The translations under genes and the position numbers were made by a program. From Reichenbachiella faecimaris (GTDB taxonomy: Bacteria > Bacteroidota > Bacteroidia > Cytophagales > Cyclobacteriaceae): a stretch of 64,000 nucleotides of DNA. Every line of letters starts with the position of its first letter. Positions within the stretch are counted from its first letter, which is position 1. Of the stretch, positions 25,446 to 36,215 are shown piece after piece. The notes beneath the pieces are model-generated. The model searched no databases and was not told the origin of the DNA. It was given only the letters and a program-made list of their open reading frames with translations. Location of the stretch: contig NZ_FWYF01000001.1 in assembly GCF_900176375.1 (NCBI RefSeq), forward strand, positions 868,001 through 932,000. The letters run 5' to 3'.

Positions 25446-28166
25446 ATGAACATACATCCAGACTACCCAGGCAGATACGAATACAAGTGGCATGACCTTG
25501 CCCCAATGAAACTGAGTGGACTCGAACCGCTCATAGTCACTCCTGACATGAATTTCATCAATGTGGGTGAGAGAACGAATGTAACTGGGTCTAGAAAATT
25601 CTTGAGACTCATAAAAGAAGAAAAATTTGAAGAAGCATTAGAAGTTGCTCGCAATCAAGTAGAAGGTGGTGCTCAAATCATTGATGTAAACATGGATGAG
25701 GGCATGTTGGATGGCATAGAGACCATGACCAATTTCCTCAACCTTATGGCTGCCGAACCAGACATTGCCCGAATACCTGTGATGATTGATTCTTCGAAAT
25801 GGGAAATCCTAGAAGCAGGATTGAAGTGTACGCAAGGCAAGTCTGTGGTCAATTCCATTAGTTTAAAAGTAGGTGAAGAGGAGTTTATCCGACAAGCCAA
25901 ACTCGTAAAGCAGTATGGTGCAGCCGTAATCGTCATGGCTTTTGATGAAGATGGCCAGGCAGACAATTACGAACGTAGAGTTGAGATCGTCAAGCGATCT
26001 TATGAGCTCATGGTGGGGCCAAAAATCAAATTCAGACCTGAAGACATTATCTTCGATTTGAACATATTCCCAGTGGCCACTGGGATGGATGAACATAGGA
26101 CGAATGCACTTGACTTCTTTCAAGCTACACGCTGGGTTCGTGAAAATTTACCATCCGCACATGTAAGTGGCGGTGTGAGTAATGTGTCATTCTCTTTCCG
26201 TGGCAATAATCCAGTAAGAGAAGCCATGCACTCAGCTTTTCTTTATCACGCCATTGGACAAGGCATGGACATGGGAATTGTAAACCCTGCCATGCTAGAA
26301 GTATATGACGACATACCAAAGGACTTGTTGGAGCATGTAGAAGATGTACTTTTTGATAGACGAGAGGATGCAACCGAACGTCTGCTCAACTTTGCTGAAA
26401 CAGTAAAAGGTGGCGATAAAATTGAAAAGAAAAATGATGAATGGCGACAACTTCCTGTGGCCAAAAGAATCGAACATGCTTTGGTAAAAGGCATTATAGA
26501 ATTTATTGAAACTGACACAGAAGAAGCCAGACAATCTTTTGACAAGCCACTGCATGTGATAGAAGGACCTTTGATGGACGGTATGAATGTAGTTGGAGAT
26601 CTTTTTGGAGAAGGAAAAATGTTTCTGCCACAAGTGGTAAAAAGTGCACGAGTCATGAAAAAAGCAGTGGCTTACCTGACTCCCTTCCTAGAAGCTGATA
26701 AGGCTGAAGGAGCAGCACAAAATGCAGGAACTGTACTGTTAGCTACTGTGAAAGGTGATGTCCATGATATTGGAAAAAACATTGTGGGGGTAGTCATGGC
26801 TTGCAACAATTACGAGATCATAGACATGGGTGTGATGGTACCCAATGAAAAAATCCTGGAAAAAGCCAAAGAAGTAAATGCCGATATTATTGGGCTAAGT
26901 GGTTTGATCACCCCATCCCTAGACGAAATGGTGGATTTTGCCAAATTGCTAGAGAAGGAAAAAACGACCTTCCCCCTACTCATTGGTGGAGCTACTACTT
27001 CGCGAATTCATACGGCAGTGAAAGTAGATCCGTGCTATAGTGGGCCAGTCGTTCATGTATTGGATGCCTCACGAAGTGTGCCTGTGGCAGGAGATTTATT
27101 AAATGAGAAGAAAGTAGCCTTTGTAGAAAAAACCAAGAAGGAATACGCCGAAGCTAGAGAAAATCATGCTTCCAGAACTAAGGCAAAGAATTACATCAAG
27201 TTTGAAGATGCCAAGGCCAATAACTATAAGATTGATTGGGAAAAGACTGCGATTCAAAAGCCAAATTTCATTGGAAATAAGACTTTCAATAATTTTCCTC
27301 TGGAAGAAATACGGAAATACATTGATTGGACGCCATTCTTTCAGACCTGGATGCTGAAAGGTAAGTACCCTAAAATATTGCAAGATGAAGTCATAGGCGA
27401 GCAAGCTACTGAGCTATACAATGCCGCCAATAAAATACTGGATGAAGTCATAGCCAAACGAAGCTTACAGGCCAATGGAGTCATTGGCATTTATCCAGCT
27501 GTCAATACCAATGGGGAAGACGTGAAAGTCTCGGATCGTTCTGGAAAAGAGCTGTCAACTTTTCATTTTCTGCGACAGCAAGGAAAAAAAGGAGCCAATA
27601 TCGCCAATATGTCTTTGGCCGATTTTATAGCTCCTGAATCTACCAAGAAACAAGACTATTTGGGCGGATTTGTGGTCACTGCAGGCCTTGGTATAGAGAA
27701 ATTGGTAGAGAAATATGAGCAGGAGCACGACGACTACAATGCCATTATGATCAAAGCCATAGCTGATCGTTTGGCAGAGGCCTTTGCTGAACTCATGCAT
27801 GAGAAGGTCAGAAAAGAACTTTGGGGTTATGCCTCTGATGAAAAACTTGACAATGAGCATTTGATCTCAGAAAAGTACATGGGTATCCGACCAGCACCAG
27901 GCTATCCAGCTTGTCCTGATCATACCGAAAAACCGATCTTGTTTGGTCTATTGGATGCAGAAAACGAAACAGGAATTATACTAACAGAATCAAATGCCAT
28001 GTATCCGGCAGCATCAGTGAGTGGTTTCTATTTTGCTCATGAAGAATCTAAATATTTTGGACTCGGTAAAATTGAAAAGGATCAAGTAGAGGATTATGCG
28101 AAAAGGAAGGGCATGACCTTGGAAGAAGTCGAAAAATGGCTTTCGCCTAACCTAAACTATAATTAG
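25446..28166 (+). CDS. metH: Cobalamin-dependent methionine synthase, folate/B12/activation modules
   Basis: 906 aa, matching the part of MetH after the Hcy domain. Order: pterin-binding domain (about 30-300; [24 protein letters not shown]), cap helices and B12-binding domain (about 330-560; [15 protein letters not shown] with the cobalt-ligand H440), and AdoMet activation domain (about 580-900; RADRLAEA-like [31 protein letters not shown]). It transfers the methyl group of 5-methyl-THF to homocysteine bound by the upstream subunit. 15 bp before metF; riboswitch-controlled. Confidence 0.95.
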   Translation: MNIHPDYPGRYEYKWHDLAPMKLSGLEPLIVTPDMNFINVGERTNVTGSRKFLRLIKEEKFEEALEVARNQVEGGAQIIDVNMDEGMLDGIETMTNFLNLMAAEPDIARIPVMIDSSKWEILEAGLKCTQGKSVVNSISLKVGEEEFIRQAKLVKQYGAAVIVMAFDEDGQADNYERRVEIVKRSYELMVGPKIKFRPEDIIFDLNIFPVATGMDEHRTNALDFFQATRWVRENLPSAHVSGGVSNVSFSFRGNNPVREAMHSAFLYHAIGQGMDMGIVNPAMLEVYDDIPKDLLEHVEDVLFDRREDATERLLNFAETVKGGDKIEKKNDEWRQLPVAKRIEHALVKGIIEFIETDTEEARQSFDKPLHVIEGPLMDGMNVVGDLFGEGKMFLPQVVKSARVMKKAVAYLTPFLEADKAEGAAQNAGTVLLATVKGDVHDIGKNIVGVVMACNNYEIIDMGVMVPNEKILEKAKEVNADIIGLSGLITPSLDEMVDFAKLLEKEKTTFPLLIGGATTSRIHTAVKVDPCYSGPVVHVLDASRSVPVAGDLLNEKKVAFVEKTKKEYAEARENHASRTKAKNYIKFEDAKANNYKIDWEKTAIQKPNFIGNKTFNNFPLEEIRKYIDWTPFFQTWMLKGKYPKILQDEVIGEQATELYNAANKILDEVIAKRSLQANGVIGIYPAVNTNGEDVKVSDRSGKELSTFHFLRQQGKKGANIANMSLADFIAPESTKKQDYLGGFVVTAGLGIEKLVEKYEQEHDDYNAIMIKAIADRLAEAFAELMHEKVRKELWGYASDEKLDNEHLISEKYMGIRPAPGYPACPDHTEKPILFGLLDAENETGIILTESNAMYPAASVSGFYFAHEESKYFGLGKIEKDQVEDYAKRKGMTLEEVEKWLSPNLNYN

Positions 28167-28180
28167 AATATTGAATAACC

Positions 28181-29137
28181 ATGAAAGTAACTGAACATAT
28201 AGCGAATGCAAAAGGCAACACGCTCTTTTCACTGGAAATTATTCCACCAAAAAAAGGAGAAAACATTCAAAACATCTTTGATCATTTAGATCCACTGATG
28301 GAGTTTAATCCACCTTTTATTGACGTGACCTATCATCGCGAGGAGTATGTTTACAAAAAACATCCGAATGGTCTCCTTGAGAAAAAGACCACCCGAAAAA
28401 GGCCTGGAACAGTGGGAATCTGTGCGGCATTGAAGCATAGATATGATGTAGATCCTGTGCCCCACATTATCTGTGGCGGATTTACCAAAGAGGAAACCGA
28501 AAATGCTTTGATCGATCTTAATTTCTTGGGGATTGACAATGTACTCGTGCTCCGTGGTGATGCGATCAAATCTGAGCCTAAGTTTACCCCAGAACCAGGA
28601 GGAAACGACTACGCCATCGATTTGCTTCATCAGGTAAAAGGCATGAATGAAGGCAAATACCTAGATGATGAAATGGAAAATGCCAATCCTACTGATTTTT
28701 GTATTGGTGTGGCAGGTTATCCCGAAAAGCATTTTGAGGCACCAAGCTTGAATTCTGACTTGAAATTCCTCAAACAAAAAGTAGATGCGGGCGCGAAATA
28801 TATTGTGACCCAAATGTTTTTCGACAATCAAAAGTTTTTTGACTTCGAAAAGAAATGCAAGGAAATTGGCATTGATGTGCCTATTATCCCAGGGCTGAAA
28901 CCATTCAAAACCAAAAGCCAACTAAGTGTACTGCCAAGTTTTTTCAAGATTGATTTGCCAGATGCTTTGGTAGATGCTGTCGAAAAATGCAAAGACAACA
29001 AAGAGGTACAAGAAGTGGGCATAGAATGGGGTATTCAGCAGTCTCAGGAGCTCAAGGCACATGGCGTACCCGTGTTGCACTACTACTCTATGGGAAAATC
29101 ATCAAGTGTGCAGAAAATTGCAAAAGAGGTTTTTTGA
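28181..29137 (+). CDS. metF: Methylenetetrahydrofolate reductase
   Basis: 318 aa, TIM-barrel flavoenzyme of usual length. It reduces 5,10-methylene-THF to the 5-methyl-THF used by MetH. Visible: FSLEIIPPKKGENIQ near the N-terminus (catalytic Glu), DVTYHREEY, FLGIDNVLVLRGD, FCIGVAGYPEKH, and AKYIVTQMFFDNQKFFDF. It closes the met operon, 15 bp behind metH. Confidence 0.95.
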   Translation: MKVTEHIANAKGNTLFSLEIIPPKKGENIQNIFDHLDPLMEFNPPFIDVTYHREEYVYKKHPNGLLEKKTTRKRPGTVGICAALKHRYDVDPVPHIICGGFTKEETENALIDLNFLGIDNVLVLRGDAIKSEPKFTPEPGGNDYAIDLLHQVKGMNEGKYLDDEMENANPTDFCIGVAGYPEKHFEAPSLNSDLKFLKQKVDAGAKYIVTQMFFDNQKFFDFEKKCKEIGIDVPIIPGLKPFKTKSQLSVLPSFFKIDLPDALVDAVEKCKDNKEVQEVGIEWGIQQSQELKAHGVPVLHYYSMGKSSSVQKIAKEVF

Positions 29138-29219
29138 TTAAAATAAGAATCTGTGGTTCCAATTAAACCTTTTGATACTTCAGTAGTCTAACGAACTTTA
29201 AATCAAAAATTCTAAAGAA

Positions 29220-29630
29220 ATGAAAGTATCAATGTTAAAAATGAGCGCACTTGTTGTAGGTGTATTCTTTTATTCTCAGACACAAGCACAGCCTCCACGT
29301 CCCGACAAAGAAGAAGTATTCGCCAAATTGGATGCCAGCAAAGACGGCAAGCTAGACAAGGAAGAATTCAAATCTGGGGCAGAAAAAAGAAAAGAAGACC
29401 TCAAGGAAAAGCGCGACCCAAGGAAGGCTTTCGACAAAATGGATGCTGACAAAAATGGCACCATTGAATATTCAGAATTCGAAAAAATGAGTGAAGCTCG
29501 TGAAGAAAGAAGATCTAAAAAAATGAATCCAGACTTACTCTTTGAAAAGATGGATACTGACTCAGACGGTTTTGTGAGCTTGGAAGAATTCAAAGCGCAC
29601 AAAAGACCAGATCACAAGAAAAGAAAATAA
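29220..29630 (+). CDS. Exported EF-hand protein
   Basis: 136 aa. A signal peptide (to about residue 24, SQTQAQ) precedes three EF-hand loops: DASKDGKLDKEE, DADKNGTIEYSE and DTDSDGFVSLEE, each with the 1-3-5-12 acidic pattern, so it should bind calcium in the periplasm or outside. Very rich in Lys and Glu. Not in an operon. Confidence 0.88.
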   Translation: MKVSMLKMSALVVGVFFYSQTQAQPPRPDKEEVFAKLDASKDGKLDKEEFKSGAEKRKEDLKEKRDPRKAFDKMDADKNGTIEYSEFEKMSEAREERRSKKMNPDLLFEKMDTDSDGFVSLEEFKAHKRPDHKKRK

Positions 29631-29640
29631 AAATTATCGG

Positions 29641-29685
29641 TTTGATTTCACTCAGAGTTTCTCATTGAGAGCTCTGAGTATCAAA
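29641..29685. terminator. Hairpin between convergent genes, possible terminator
   Basis: Stem TTTGAT + ACTCAGAG (29641-29657, 3-nt bulge) with CTCTGAGT + ATCAAA (29672-29685), plus a small TCTC/GAGA stem in the loop. It lies between convergent genes but lacks a T run, so termination is only suggested. Confidence 0.4.
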
Positions 29686-29698
29686 TGAGTCTCCAGCA

Positions 29699-30928
29699 TC
29701 ACCCCCCTATCTCCTTCACCATTTTCAGTGAAATATAAGTCAGTCCAAAACCCACCACAGCAATAACCAACCATACCAGATATTTGTTGTTCCAGAATCC
29801 TGACTCTGCGACTTGATCTTCTTCTGGCTGAATAGCGACCACAGCCTGATGATTGATCCTGGTAAGATCACTAGGGATTTGATCAGCAAATTGCTTGAGA
29901 TCATAGTCTGGCTTTCTCAATTGCTCATCACCAAAATTCAAAGTATACTTGGCAGACGGCAACAAGTCCACCACCACATACCTATTGAGATAAGCAGCTT
30001 GAATGGATTCTACAATGAGTGACTGATTGTCACGGTTATCTATTTCTAGCAAGAATTCCTTTCCCACAGTTCCCTCAAACGAAAGCTCATTTTTACTATT
30101 AGAATTCAAGTCAAAACTGCCTAATGATTCAAAATAGATATAACGCTTGTTTTGTTTATTCACCCCAGTTCGCTTCACCTTCACCCAGGCAGGTCTGAAA
30201 AAATATTCTGCGCCACTTACCGTAAACTGTAGTTGCTCCATATACATAGGCTCGGAGAAAGTCATCTTCACGTAAGAAACCTTGGCGCTATCCTTTTGTT
30301 CTATTCTAGGGCATTGGAATGAGGTGGTGAGGCCTTTCGCCTGCTGCATGTCATAATAGCCAACTTTGAGAATATTTATAGGCAAACGATAGTTGTCATT
30401 GATTTCCAATTTGAAATAGGCATAGTCGCTCAACGGGAAGTTTAGGATTTTCATTTCTGACGTCTCCTCCTCACTTCTCATAGCATGTAGCAAGTAGTTG
30501 TCTTTGATCACATACCAATTTTCCAAATCATTACTGCCGCTTAATCTTGCTCTTTTTTTTACGTCTGTATTCTTTACCAGAAAACTCACGTTATCAATTG
30601 CTTTTTTGTCTTTATTGCTAAAGATCAAGTACGAAATAGCATCCTCTTGATACTCCTTCTCTGTGATCTCATATTCCCTAAAAAGCGATTGAGTGGAAAT
30701 TTCAGATTCCTTCCATACAAGATATGGCTGCTCCTCCCCAGCATGATCATATACCCTGAGATCAGACAAGTTTTTTTGAGTTTGCCCCAATAGTTCGGGC
30801 GACAGCACCACCTGATGGAAACCAGAGTCAGCCACTGTAGGTAGTGACGCTTCAAATTTGAAATCTTGCCCTTTGGCTTGTAGGCCTATCAATAGGCAGA
30901 TCAGCCAACTAATTCTTTTTTTCATCAT
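29699..30928 (-). CDS. DUF3999 family protein
   Basis: 409 aa. Signal peptide (to about residue 20, GLQAKG), a long beta-rich periplasmic part beginning FKFEASLPTVADSGFHQVVLSPELLGQT, and a single C-terminal membrane helix (about 383-403, NKYLVWLVIAVVGFGLTYISL). This matches DUF3999, which is commonly encoded next to DUF2339 proteins. It overlaps the upstream DUF2339 gene by 20 bp, so the two probably act as a pair. Function unknown. Confidence 0.8.
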   Translation of the reverse strand: MMKKRISWLICLLIGLQAKGQDFKFEASLPTVADSGFHQVVLSPELLGQTQKNLSDLRVYDHAGEEQPYLVWKESEISTQSLFREYEITEKEYQEDAISYLIFSNKDKKAIDNVSFLVKNTDVKKRARLSGSNDLENWYVIKDNYLLHAMRSEEETSEMKILNFPLSDYAYFKLEINDNYRLPINILKVGYYDMQQAKGLTTSFQCPRIEQKDSAKVSYVKMTFSEPMYMEQLQFTVSGAEYFFRPAWVKVKRTGVNKQNKRYIYFESLGSFDLNSNSKNELSFEGTVGKEFLLEIDNRDNQSLIVESIQAAYLNRYVVVDLLPSAKYTLNFGDEQLRKPDYDLKQFADQIPSDLTRINHQAVVAIQPEEDQVAESGFWNNKYLVWLVIAVVGFGLTYISLKMVKEIGG

Positions 30929-33245
30929 CTTGAATAATAAATTTTAGCTTCTGATATAGAAATGAGATCAATAACAAAATCACACCTAACAAGATGAAAG
31001 AAATGATTTTGCCTGTCGAATTTCCAGCCAGGTCATAAAAGAACAATTTAGCTATGGTGATGGTAAACACGACCAGTGAAGCCAATCTCAAAGGCTTCAT
31101 TCTTAGCTTCATCCCCACTACCATCAGGATCAAAGCAGATAGCGCCCAGACCACAGGATATACGGATCGAACAGCTGCATCATAAGCTTCATACTCTTCC
31201 TTGCCAGAACCAAACTGATACAACATGGACAAATGTCCCACCTCAGCCGAACTGACAAACACGCCAATAAAAGCCAAAACCCAGAGTGAGACATGCCCTA
31301 TTTTCGATTGGAAAGTATAGTTTTTTTGAATGTATTGATAAGCACTCATCAAGATCAACACAAACAGAATCAACATCACATAATGCCAGTAGAAACCTGT
31401 ATTTAATCCGTCGTCCAAGATGTGAAAACTTATTGAATAATTGACCGCACTCAAATAATAGGTCAAATATGACCCCACAGCCAGAACGGACAGCCCAAAA
31501 CTAGCCTTCTCCAGTAGCGCACTTGGCTTGGTACGTGCTACCATGACCACGAGCAATACATAAATGTAATTGTAGATACCCAGCAAGATGAGTCGCTTCG
31601 AAAGCACCCAATCCATACTTAAAAACTGATAATGAAGTTCGAAAGCAAATCCCAAATAGAAAACTAAAGCAAATAGCACTTGAATAGATGATTTTCTCCA
31701 GGTGAGTTGCATCCCTTTTATTTCAAAAGTCTCATCTGCCTTCATCAAAAACATTGACCCAATCAAAGAAGTCATGGCAACAAACGAGGCCATAAAAGCC
31801 TTATTTAAGAATATTTGGAGTACTACATAATCATATCGCGGATAGTAGTTTTGCTGCCAGTCCATCGTAAGACTAATCAACATCAAAATGGTAATGAGTG
31901 CAGAAGCAGCTTTCATCAATTGAATACCAGATTTTTGCGAAAGCCATAGCAGTAGCACGGCCTCCACTGCCCAGAATAGCGTGATGTAGTTGCCTTCCAA
32001 CTGAATAGGCGCAATCAAACTGACAAAAGTCAATACCAGCCCTATCAATAAAAATAGTAGATTTTTGTCAATGTCCTTTCTTCGATAAAGCACAAAGGCA
32101 AAACCGAAATTGAAAATAGCCACCAGTGCTGTAAACAAACCACTCAATAGGCCTTCTTTGTAACCCTGCACCAATCCAAGCCCTAATCCAAAGTACAAGC
32201 TGGAATTTGTCAAAAGCATCATAATTTCAGGATACTTGAATTTCCTGCTATTCTTCACGTTGTAGATAATCGTCATCAAAAAGAAGATCAAGTAGAAAGC
32301 TGTCAGAAATAAAAACAGAGGAAATCTGGTTTCATCCTGATTGTCTATAAACTTGGTAAAATAAACTCCAAGAAAGAGCAAATAGGTAAACCCGTATGCC
32401 AAATAGTTGATCACGTTCCACTTCTTGAAGTACACCAGGGCCAACATACCAATATCTAAAATCAATATGTAGGTGAGTAGTACACTGAAATTGCCTGAGC
32501 CTGTACTTACAAAAAAGGGCGTACCAAAACCACCTATGATAGCCAATACGGCCAGTTCCTTACGATCATAAGCAACAGAAAGCAGCACACCAAAGGCTGT
32601 AATAAATACCATAATAATGAAGGCAGCCGTCTGAGGGATCAATGCATATTCATGAAACGCCAAAGCAATGGTGAAATACAAAACAGCCAAAGCACCACCA
32701 ACCAGAATAGAACTAAACTTACTAAACGAGGTGCGCATATAATGCGCCAATCCTATCATGCCACCACCTATCAATATCCCAATCGCCACCCGCATGCTCT
32801 CGGAAATTACTTCATTGTCAATACCCAGTTTGACAAGAAATCCCATGCCAATCACAAAAATCACAATACCGATTTTGCTCAATAGGTTTTCTCCAATGAA
32901 TTTCTCCAAATCTGGATTGCGCTCCATGAAAGATGGCCTTGGTGGTTTGCTCACCACCTTCCTTTTTGGCCGAACGGCAGCAGCTTTTGGCGCCTGGGAT
33001 TGTGCGATCAATTCCTTCACAGGGTCAGGCACTTTTTCTTTCACCACCTCTTTGGGTGGCTCTACAGCAGGCTTTGGTTTCTCTACCACAGGCTGTTTCA
33101 CTGATTTTGGCTGCCTGCCGTCCATTTCGCCCAATACTTCATCGTGGATGTGTTTGACTCTGGTATCTATTTTGTCAATCCTATCCATCAGCCTGACCAC
33201 CATGATCAAGAGTACAATTAATAACAGTATGATAAATCCTTCCAT
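30909..33245 (-). CDS. DUF2339 polytopic membrane protein
   Basis: 778 aa. A first membrane helix (residues 3-20), a basic, Pro/Lys-rich cytoplasmic linker (about 40-110), then more than 20 hydrophobic segments to the C-terminus. Motifs GENLLSKIGIVIFVIGMGFLVKLGI and LSVAYDRKELAVLAIIGGFGTPFFVS are typical of DUF2339. Role unknown. Co-encoded with DUF3999 (20-bp overlap). Confidence 0.85.
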   Translation of the reverse strand: MEGFIILLLIVLLIMVVRLMDRIDKIDTRVKHIHDEVLGEMDGRQPKSVKQPVVEKPKPAVEPPKEVVKEKVPDPVKELIAQSQAPKAAAVRPKRKVVSKPPRPSFMERNPDLEKFIGENLLSKIGIVIFVIGMGFLVKLGIDNEVISESMRVAIGILIGGGMIGLAHYMRTSFSKFSSILVGGALAVLYFTIALAFHEYALIPQTAAFIIMVFITAFGVLLSVAYDRKELAVLAIIGGFGTPFFVSTGSGNFSVLLTYILILDIGMLALVYFKKWNVINYLAYGFTYLLFLGVYFTKFIDNQDETRFPLFLFLTAFYLIFFLMTIIYNVKNSRKFKYPEIMMLLTNSSLYFGLGLGLVQGYKEGLLSGLFTALVAIFNFGFAFVLYRRKDIDKNLLFLLIGLVLTFVSLIAPIQLEGNYITLFWAVEAVLLLWLSQKSGIQLMKAASALITILMLISLTMDWQQNYYPRYDYVVLQIFLNKAFMASFVAMTSLIGSMFLMKADETFEIKGMQLTWRKSSIQVLFALVFYLGFAFELHYQFLSMDWVLSKRLILLGIYNYIYVLLVVMVARTKPSALLEKASFGLSVLAVGSYLTYYLSAVNYSISFHILDDGLNTGFYWHYVMLILFVLILMSAYQYIQKNYTFQSKIGHVSLWVLAFIGVFVSSAEVGHLSMLYQFGSGKEEYEAYDAAVRSVYPVVWALSALILMVVGMKLRMKPLRLASLVVFTITIAKLFFYDLAGNSTGKIISFILLGVILLLISFLYQKLKFIIQDDEKKN

Positions 33246-33666
33246 TCAGTCAGTGGTTTCTTTTTATGGGATCACCCAAAACTTAAAGCCCGACAATTTA
33301 ACTTTTTCTTTGATCTTGTGACAAAAAATAGGCTCCCATTCATCTAGTTATCTAATATTCATACAATGAATAGAAGCTTATCTCTTCCGCATTTACAAAA
33401 TGTGACAACCAGTGCTGGTGAAAAAATTGTTGAGGGGTGTGGCGAAAAGTCCCTGAACGTTTAAGTTTTCTTGACTTTTACCACTTCGGCAAACCGATAC
33501 TTTTATCAAGAAAAAGTATGAGTCTCCAAGGTTTGAATGGTGGACAATCCAGACCATACTATCTTCTTAAACTTTCAATGACTTATAACAGGCTATGAAG
33601 ATGACATTGCCGATCAATTCTACCATTTATATCGCTAGCTTTGCGCCTATATTCATGTAAGTACCT
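33246..33666. other. Divergent intergenic region
   Basis: 421 bp between the DUF2339 gene (minus) and the helicase gene (plus). No ORF was recognised. One perfect 8-bp hairpin, ATACTTTT/AAAAGTAT at 33497-33519, is present. Promoters for both genes should be here but no clear -33/-7 pair was pinned down. Confidence 0.5.
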
Positions 33667-34968
33667 ATGGAAAAGTTTTCTTCGAGCAATCTGCATCTCA
33701 ATATCAAAAAAGCCCTGGCAGAAAAAGGCATTGACGTCCCCAGTGAGATACAAGCCAAGACGATTCCTGTCCTCATGAGCCATGAAGGCGATTTTATTGG
33801 TAGATCAGCCACTGGCACTGGAAAAACTTACGCCTATGGTGCACCACTGCTTTCGCGAATTGACTCTTCTGTTGGCAAGGTGCAAGCTGTTGTATTGGTG
33901 CCTACCCGAGAATTGTGTGAGCAAGTGGGCAAAGAGCTGACTTTTCTATCGAAATACATCCCCAATCTCAAAACAGAATCTATCTATGGAGGTGTATCAC
34001 TCAAGACACAAATCCACGATTTGAGCAATGGCACCCATATCGTAGTGGCTACGCCTGGCCGTCTGATGGATTTGGTTCAGCGCCATGTAGTGCATTTAGA
34101 AACATTGAAATATGTGGTGTTTGACGAAGCAGACGAAATGCTTTTCAAAGGATTTCAAGGGGACATTGATAAGATTTTGGCGACGGCCAATCGTACCTAT
34201 TCCACCTGGTTGTTCTCGGCCACTATGCCAGATGAAGTCAATCATCTGATTAAAAAATATCTAAATAAGGACCTGATCAAAGTTTTGGTGGGCAAGGCTG
34301 AAACTCCAAACACTGGAATTCAGCACCAGTTGATCGAGCTGGCGGCCGAACAAAAACTGGATGTACTGCTCCAGTTTCTCAAAAAATACAACCAGGAAAA
34401 AAGCATCATCTTTTGCCGAACCAAATCTGGCGTGCAAAAGCTATACAAGCAGCTATCAGCCAACAAATTCAGTTGTGGAGCCATCCATGGAGATTTGCCA
34501 CAAGGCCTTCGCAACAAAGTCATGGATCAGTTCAAAGCTGGCAGTATCAGTACACTGATTGCTACTGATGTAGCTTCTAGAGGTGTGGATGTGGATAGCA
34601 TAGGCATTGTTTTCCAATATCACATGCCAGATACCAAGGAGTCCTATACGCACAGAAGTGGTCGTACTTCTCGTGCTGGCAAAACTGGAATTAGCCTGAC
34701 TTTCATCTTTCCAGAAGAAAGAGAAAAATGGAATGAGATACAGAAAGGTTTAGACCTTAAGTTTAAAACCCTGCCTGTACCTAGTGCCAAGGATCAGCTG
34801 GTGGGCAAAGCAATGGTTTGGGCGCAAAAGGTTGCAAAATCTAAACCTGTGGGTGATAAACTGGATACTGCTACCAAACAAGAATTCAAAGATCAACTGA
34901 AGCATTTGTCAAAAGAGGAGTTGCTAGAAAAACTATTGGCGACTTACTTAAGAGAGCAACAGGGATGA
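33667..34968 (+). CDS. DEAD-box RNA helicase
   Basis: 433 aa. Helicase core: Q-motif region (DVPSEIQAKTIPVL), motif I ATGTGKT (48-54), Ia PTREL, Ib TPGRL, II D153-E-A-D156, III SAT, V ATDVASRGVD, VI HRSGRTSRAGK. The C-terminal tail is short, without the basic or RRM extension of DbpA/CsdA types. It unwinds or remodels RNA, probably in ribosome assembly or decay. Monocistronic. Confidence 0.93.
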   Translation: MEKFSSSNLHLNIKKALAEKGIDVPSEIQAKTIPVLMSHEGDFIGRSATGTGKTYAYGAPLLSRIDSSVGKVQAVVLVPTRELCEQVGKELTFLSKYIPNLKTESIYGGVSLKTQIHDLSNGTHIVVATPGRLMDLVQRHVVHLETLKYVVFDEADEMLFKGFQGDIDKILATANRTYSTWLFSATMPDEVNHLIKKYLNKDLIKVLVGKAETPNTGIQHQLIELAAEQKLDVLLQFLKKYNQEKSIIFCRTKSGVQKLYKQLSANKFSCGAIHGDLPQGLRNKVMDQFKAGSISTLIATDVASRGVDVDSIGIVFQYHMPDTKESYTHRSGRTSRAGKTGISLTFIFPEEREKWNEIQKGLDLKFKTLPVPSAKDQLVGKAMVWAQKVAKSKPVGDKLDTATKQEFKDQLKHLSKEELLEKLLATYLREQQG

Positions 34969-35147
34969 CGTTTTCGTCATTGCGAGAAGACTCTTTTGTC
35001 GTCAGGCTTTGAATCGACGTAGCAATCCCGTTCGGCCTTCTTCTGCACCTAATGATACGCAGACCAAAAGGGTGGTAACGAGAGAAATCTCATCGTACTG
35101 ATTAAATGGTGATGATATTTCTCACATCCGTTCGAAATGACAAAAAA
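34969..35147. repeat. Degenerate REP-like intergenic repeat
   Basis: Contains TTTCGTCATTGCGAGA..., GACGTAGCAATCCCG, AACGAGAGAAATCTCATCG and ATATTTCTCACATCCGTTCG..AATGAC. These are pieces of the CATTGCGAG/AGCAATC and GAGAAATCT palindromic elements familiar from Bacteroidota intergenic DNA. GAGAAAT (35082-35088) and ATTTCTC (35117-35123) are inverted. A second relative lies at 56160-56243. Confidence 0.55.
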
Positions 35148-35177
35148 ACTATAATTCTAGATAGAATAAACATAAAA

Positions 35178-36152
35178 ATGGGAGGCAAAAAGAAACAGGA
35201 AAAATCAATACCCAAACTACATGTGCGAAACAAGCACACTGGGCGATATGACTTCAATGCTTTGACAGGTGCCCTGCCCGAACTAGCCGAACATATCCGT
35301 CCCAACCTACACGGCGACGACTCCATTGATTTTGCAAATCCAGACAGTGTAAAGATCCTAAACAAAGCGCTGCTTAAACTTCAATACGAAGTCGAAGGCT
35401 GGGACATTCCTGACGGTTATCTCTGCCCTCCTATTCCCGGGCGAGCCGACTACATCCACCATATCGCGGACTGGCTTTGCAGTCACAATTATGGTAAGAT
35501 TCCTACTGGTGAGAAGATCACCTGCTTGGATATTGGTGTAGGTGCGAGCTGCATCTACCCGATCATTGGACAGAAAGAATATGGCTGGCGGTTTATCGCT
35601 TCTGACATAGATGCAAAGTCCATGGCTTCTTCACAAAAGATTGCAGACCAAAACCCAACACTGAATGGGAAAATAGAATTTCGTTTGCAAACTGAACCCA
35701 AGGACATCATCTATGGCATACTCACCAAAGAAGAACGTGTAGACCTCACCATCTGCAATCCTCCCTTCCACGCTTCAGCAGAAGAAGCGCAAAAAGGCTC
35801 ACTACGAAAAGTGAACAATCTGAATAAAGAAAAGACTAAAAAGGCAACACTCAACTTTGGAGGGCAAACCAACGAGCTCTGGTGTGAGGGTGGTGAAAGA
35901 AAATTCATCCGAGAGCTGGTGCGTCAGAGCAGTAAGTTTCCTGAGTCTTGCTTCTGGTACTCTTCATTGGTTTCCAAGCAGTCCAATCTCAAAGGCATCT
36001 ACGAGGCACTGGAAAAGGTCAAAGCCACGATTGTCCATACCCTCCCCATGGGTCAAGGCAACAAATCCAGCCGTATCGTGACTTGGACCTTCCTCACCAA
36101 AGCACAACAGAAAGCGTGGAAGGATCTGAAGTGGAATGACAGGAAGAAGTAA
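35178..36152 (+). CDS. rlmF: 23S rRNA (adenine(1618)-N6)-methyltransferase
   Basis: 324 aa from the ATG at 35178 (MGGKKKQ...); an upstream in-frame start at 35106 adds 24 residues that overlap a repeat element. Family features: KLHVRNKHTGRYDFNAL, ALLKLQYEVEGWDIPDGYLCPPIPGRADYIHH, SAM-binding LDIGVGASCIYPIIG, and the catalytic N6-adenine motif NPPF (CNPPFHAS). It methylates A1618 of 23S rRNA. It is the last core gene before the accessory island. Confidence 0.93.
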   Translation: MGGKKKQEKSIPKLHVRNKHTGRYDFNALTGALPELAEHIRPNLHGDDSIDFANPDSVKILNKALLKLQYEVEGWDIPDGYLCPPIPGRADYIHHIADWLCSHNYGKIPTGEKITCLDIGVGASCIYPIIGQKEYGWRFIASDIDAKSMASSQKIADQNPTLNGKIEFRLQTEPKDIIYGILTKEERVDLTICNPPFHASAEEAQKGSLRKVNNLNKEKTKKATLNFGGQTNELWCEGGERKFIRELVRQSSKFPESCFWYSSLVSKQSNLKGIYEALEKVKATIVHTLPMGQGNKSSRIVTWTFLTKAQQKAWKDLKWNDRKK

Positions 36153-36185
36153 TTGATATTAACTATTTTGCAGGAAAACACTGAA

Positions 36186-36215
36186 CGTATATCACGCACC
36201 AGTGCGTGATATACG
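36186..36215. repeat. Perfect 14-bp inverted repeat next to the first cassette box
   Basis: Arms 36186-36199 (CGTATATCACGCAC) and 36202-36215 are exact reverse complements separated by 2 nt. It lies 3 nt before the box GTTAGGC (36219-36225) that opens the cassette array, and so could be the stem of a short attC or attI-like site. A box ending in AAC (GGAAAAC, 36173-36179) lies at the other side. Confidence 0.7.

Noticed and set aside
23991-28166. metH interpreted as broken by insertion of the four-helix-bundle gene
   Set aside because: Both halves are complete domains with proper starts and stops, and a split MetH is common in Bacteroidota; the insert lies in the gap.
32758-33321. 187-codon plus-strand ORF
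   Set aside because: Antisense to the N-terminal part of the DUF2339 gene; no motif and no plausible start context.
34970-34976. GTTTTCG as the opening box of a cassette containing rlmF
   Set aside because: RlmF is a core gene, the match to the possible closing box GGAAAAC is not exact, and the position lies in a REP-like element; likely chance.
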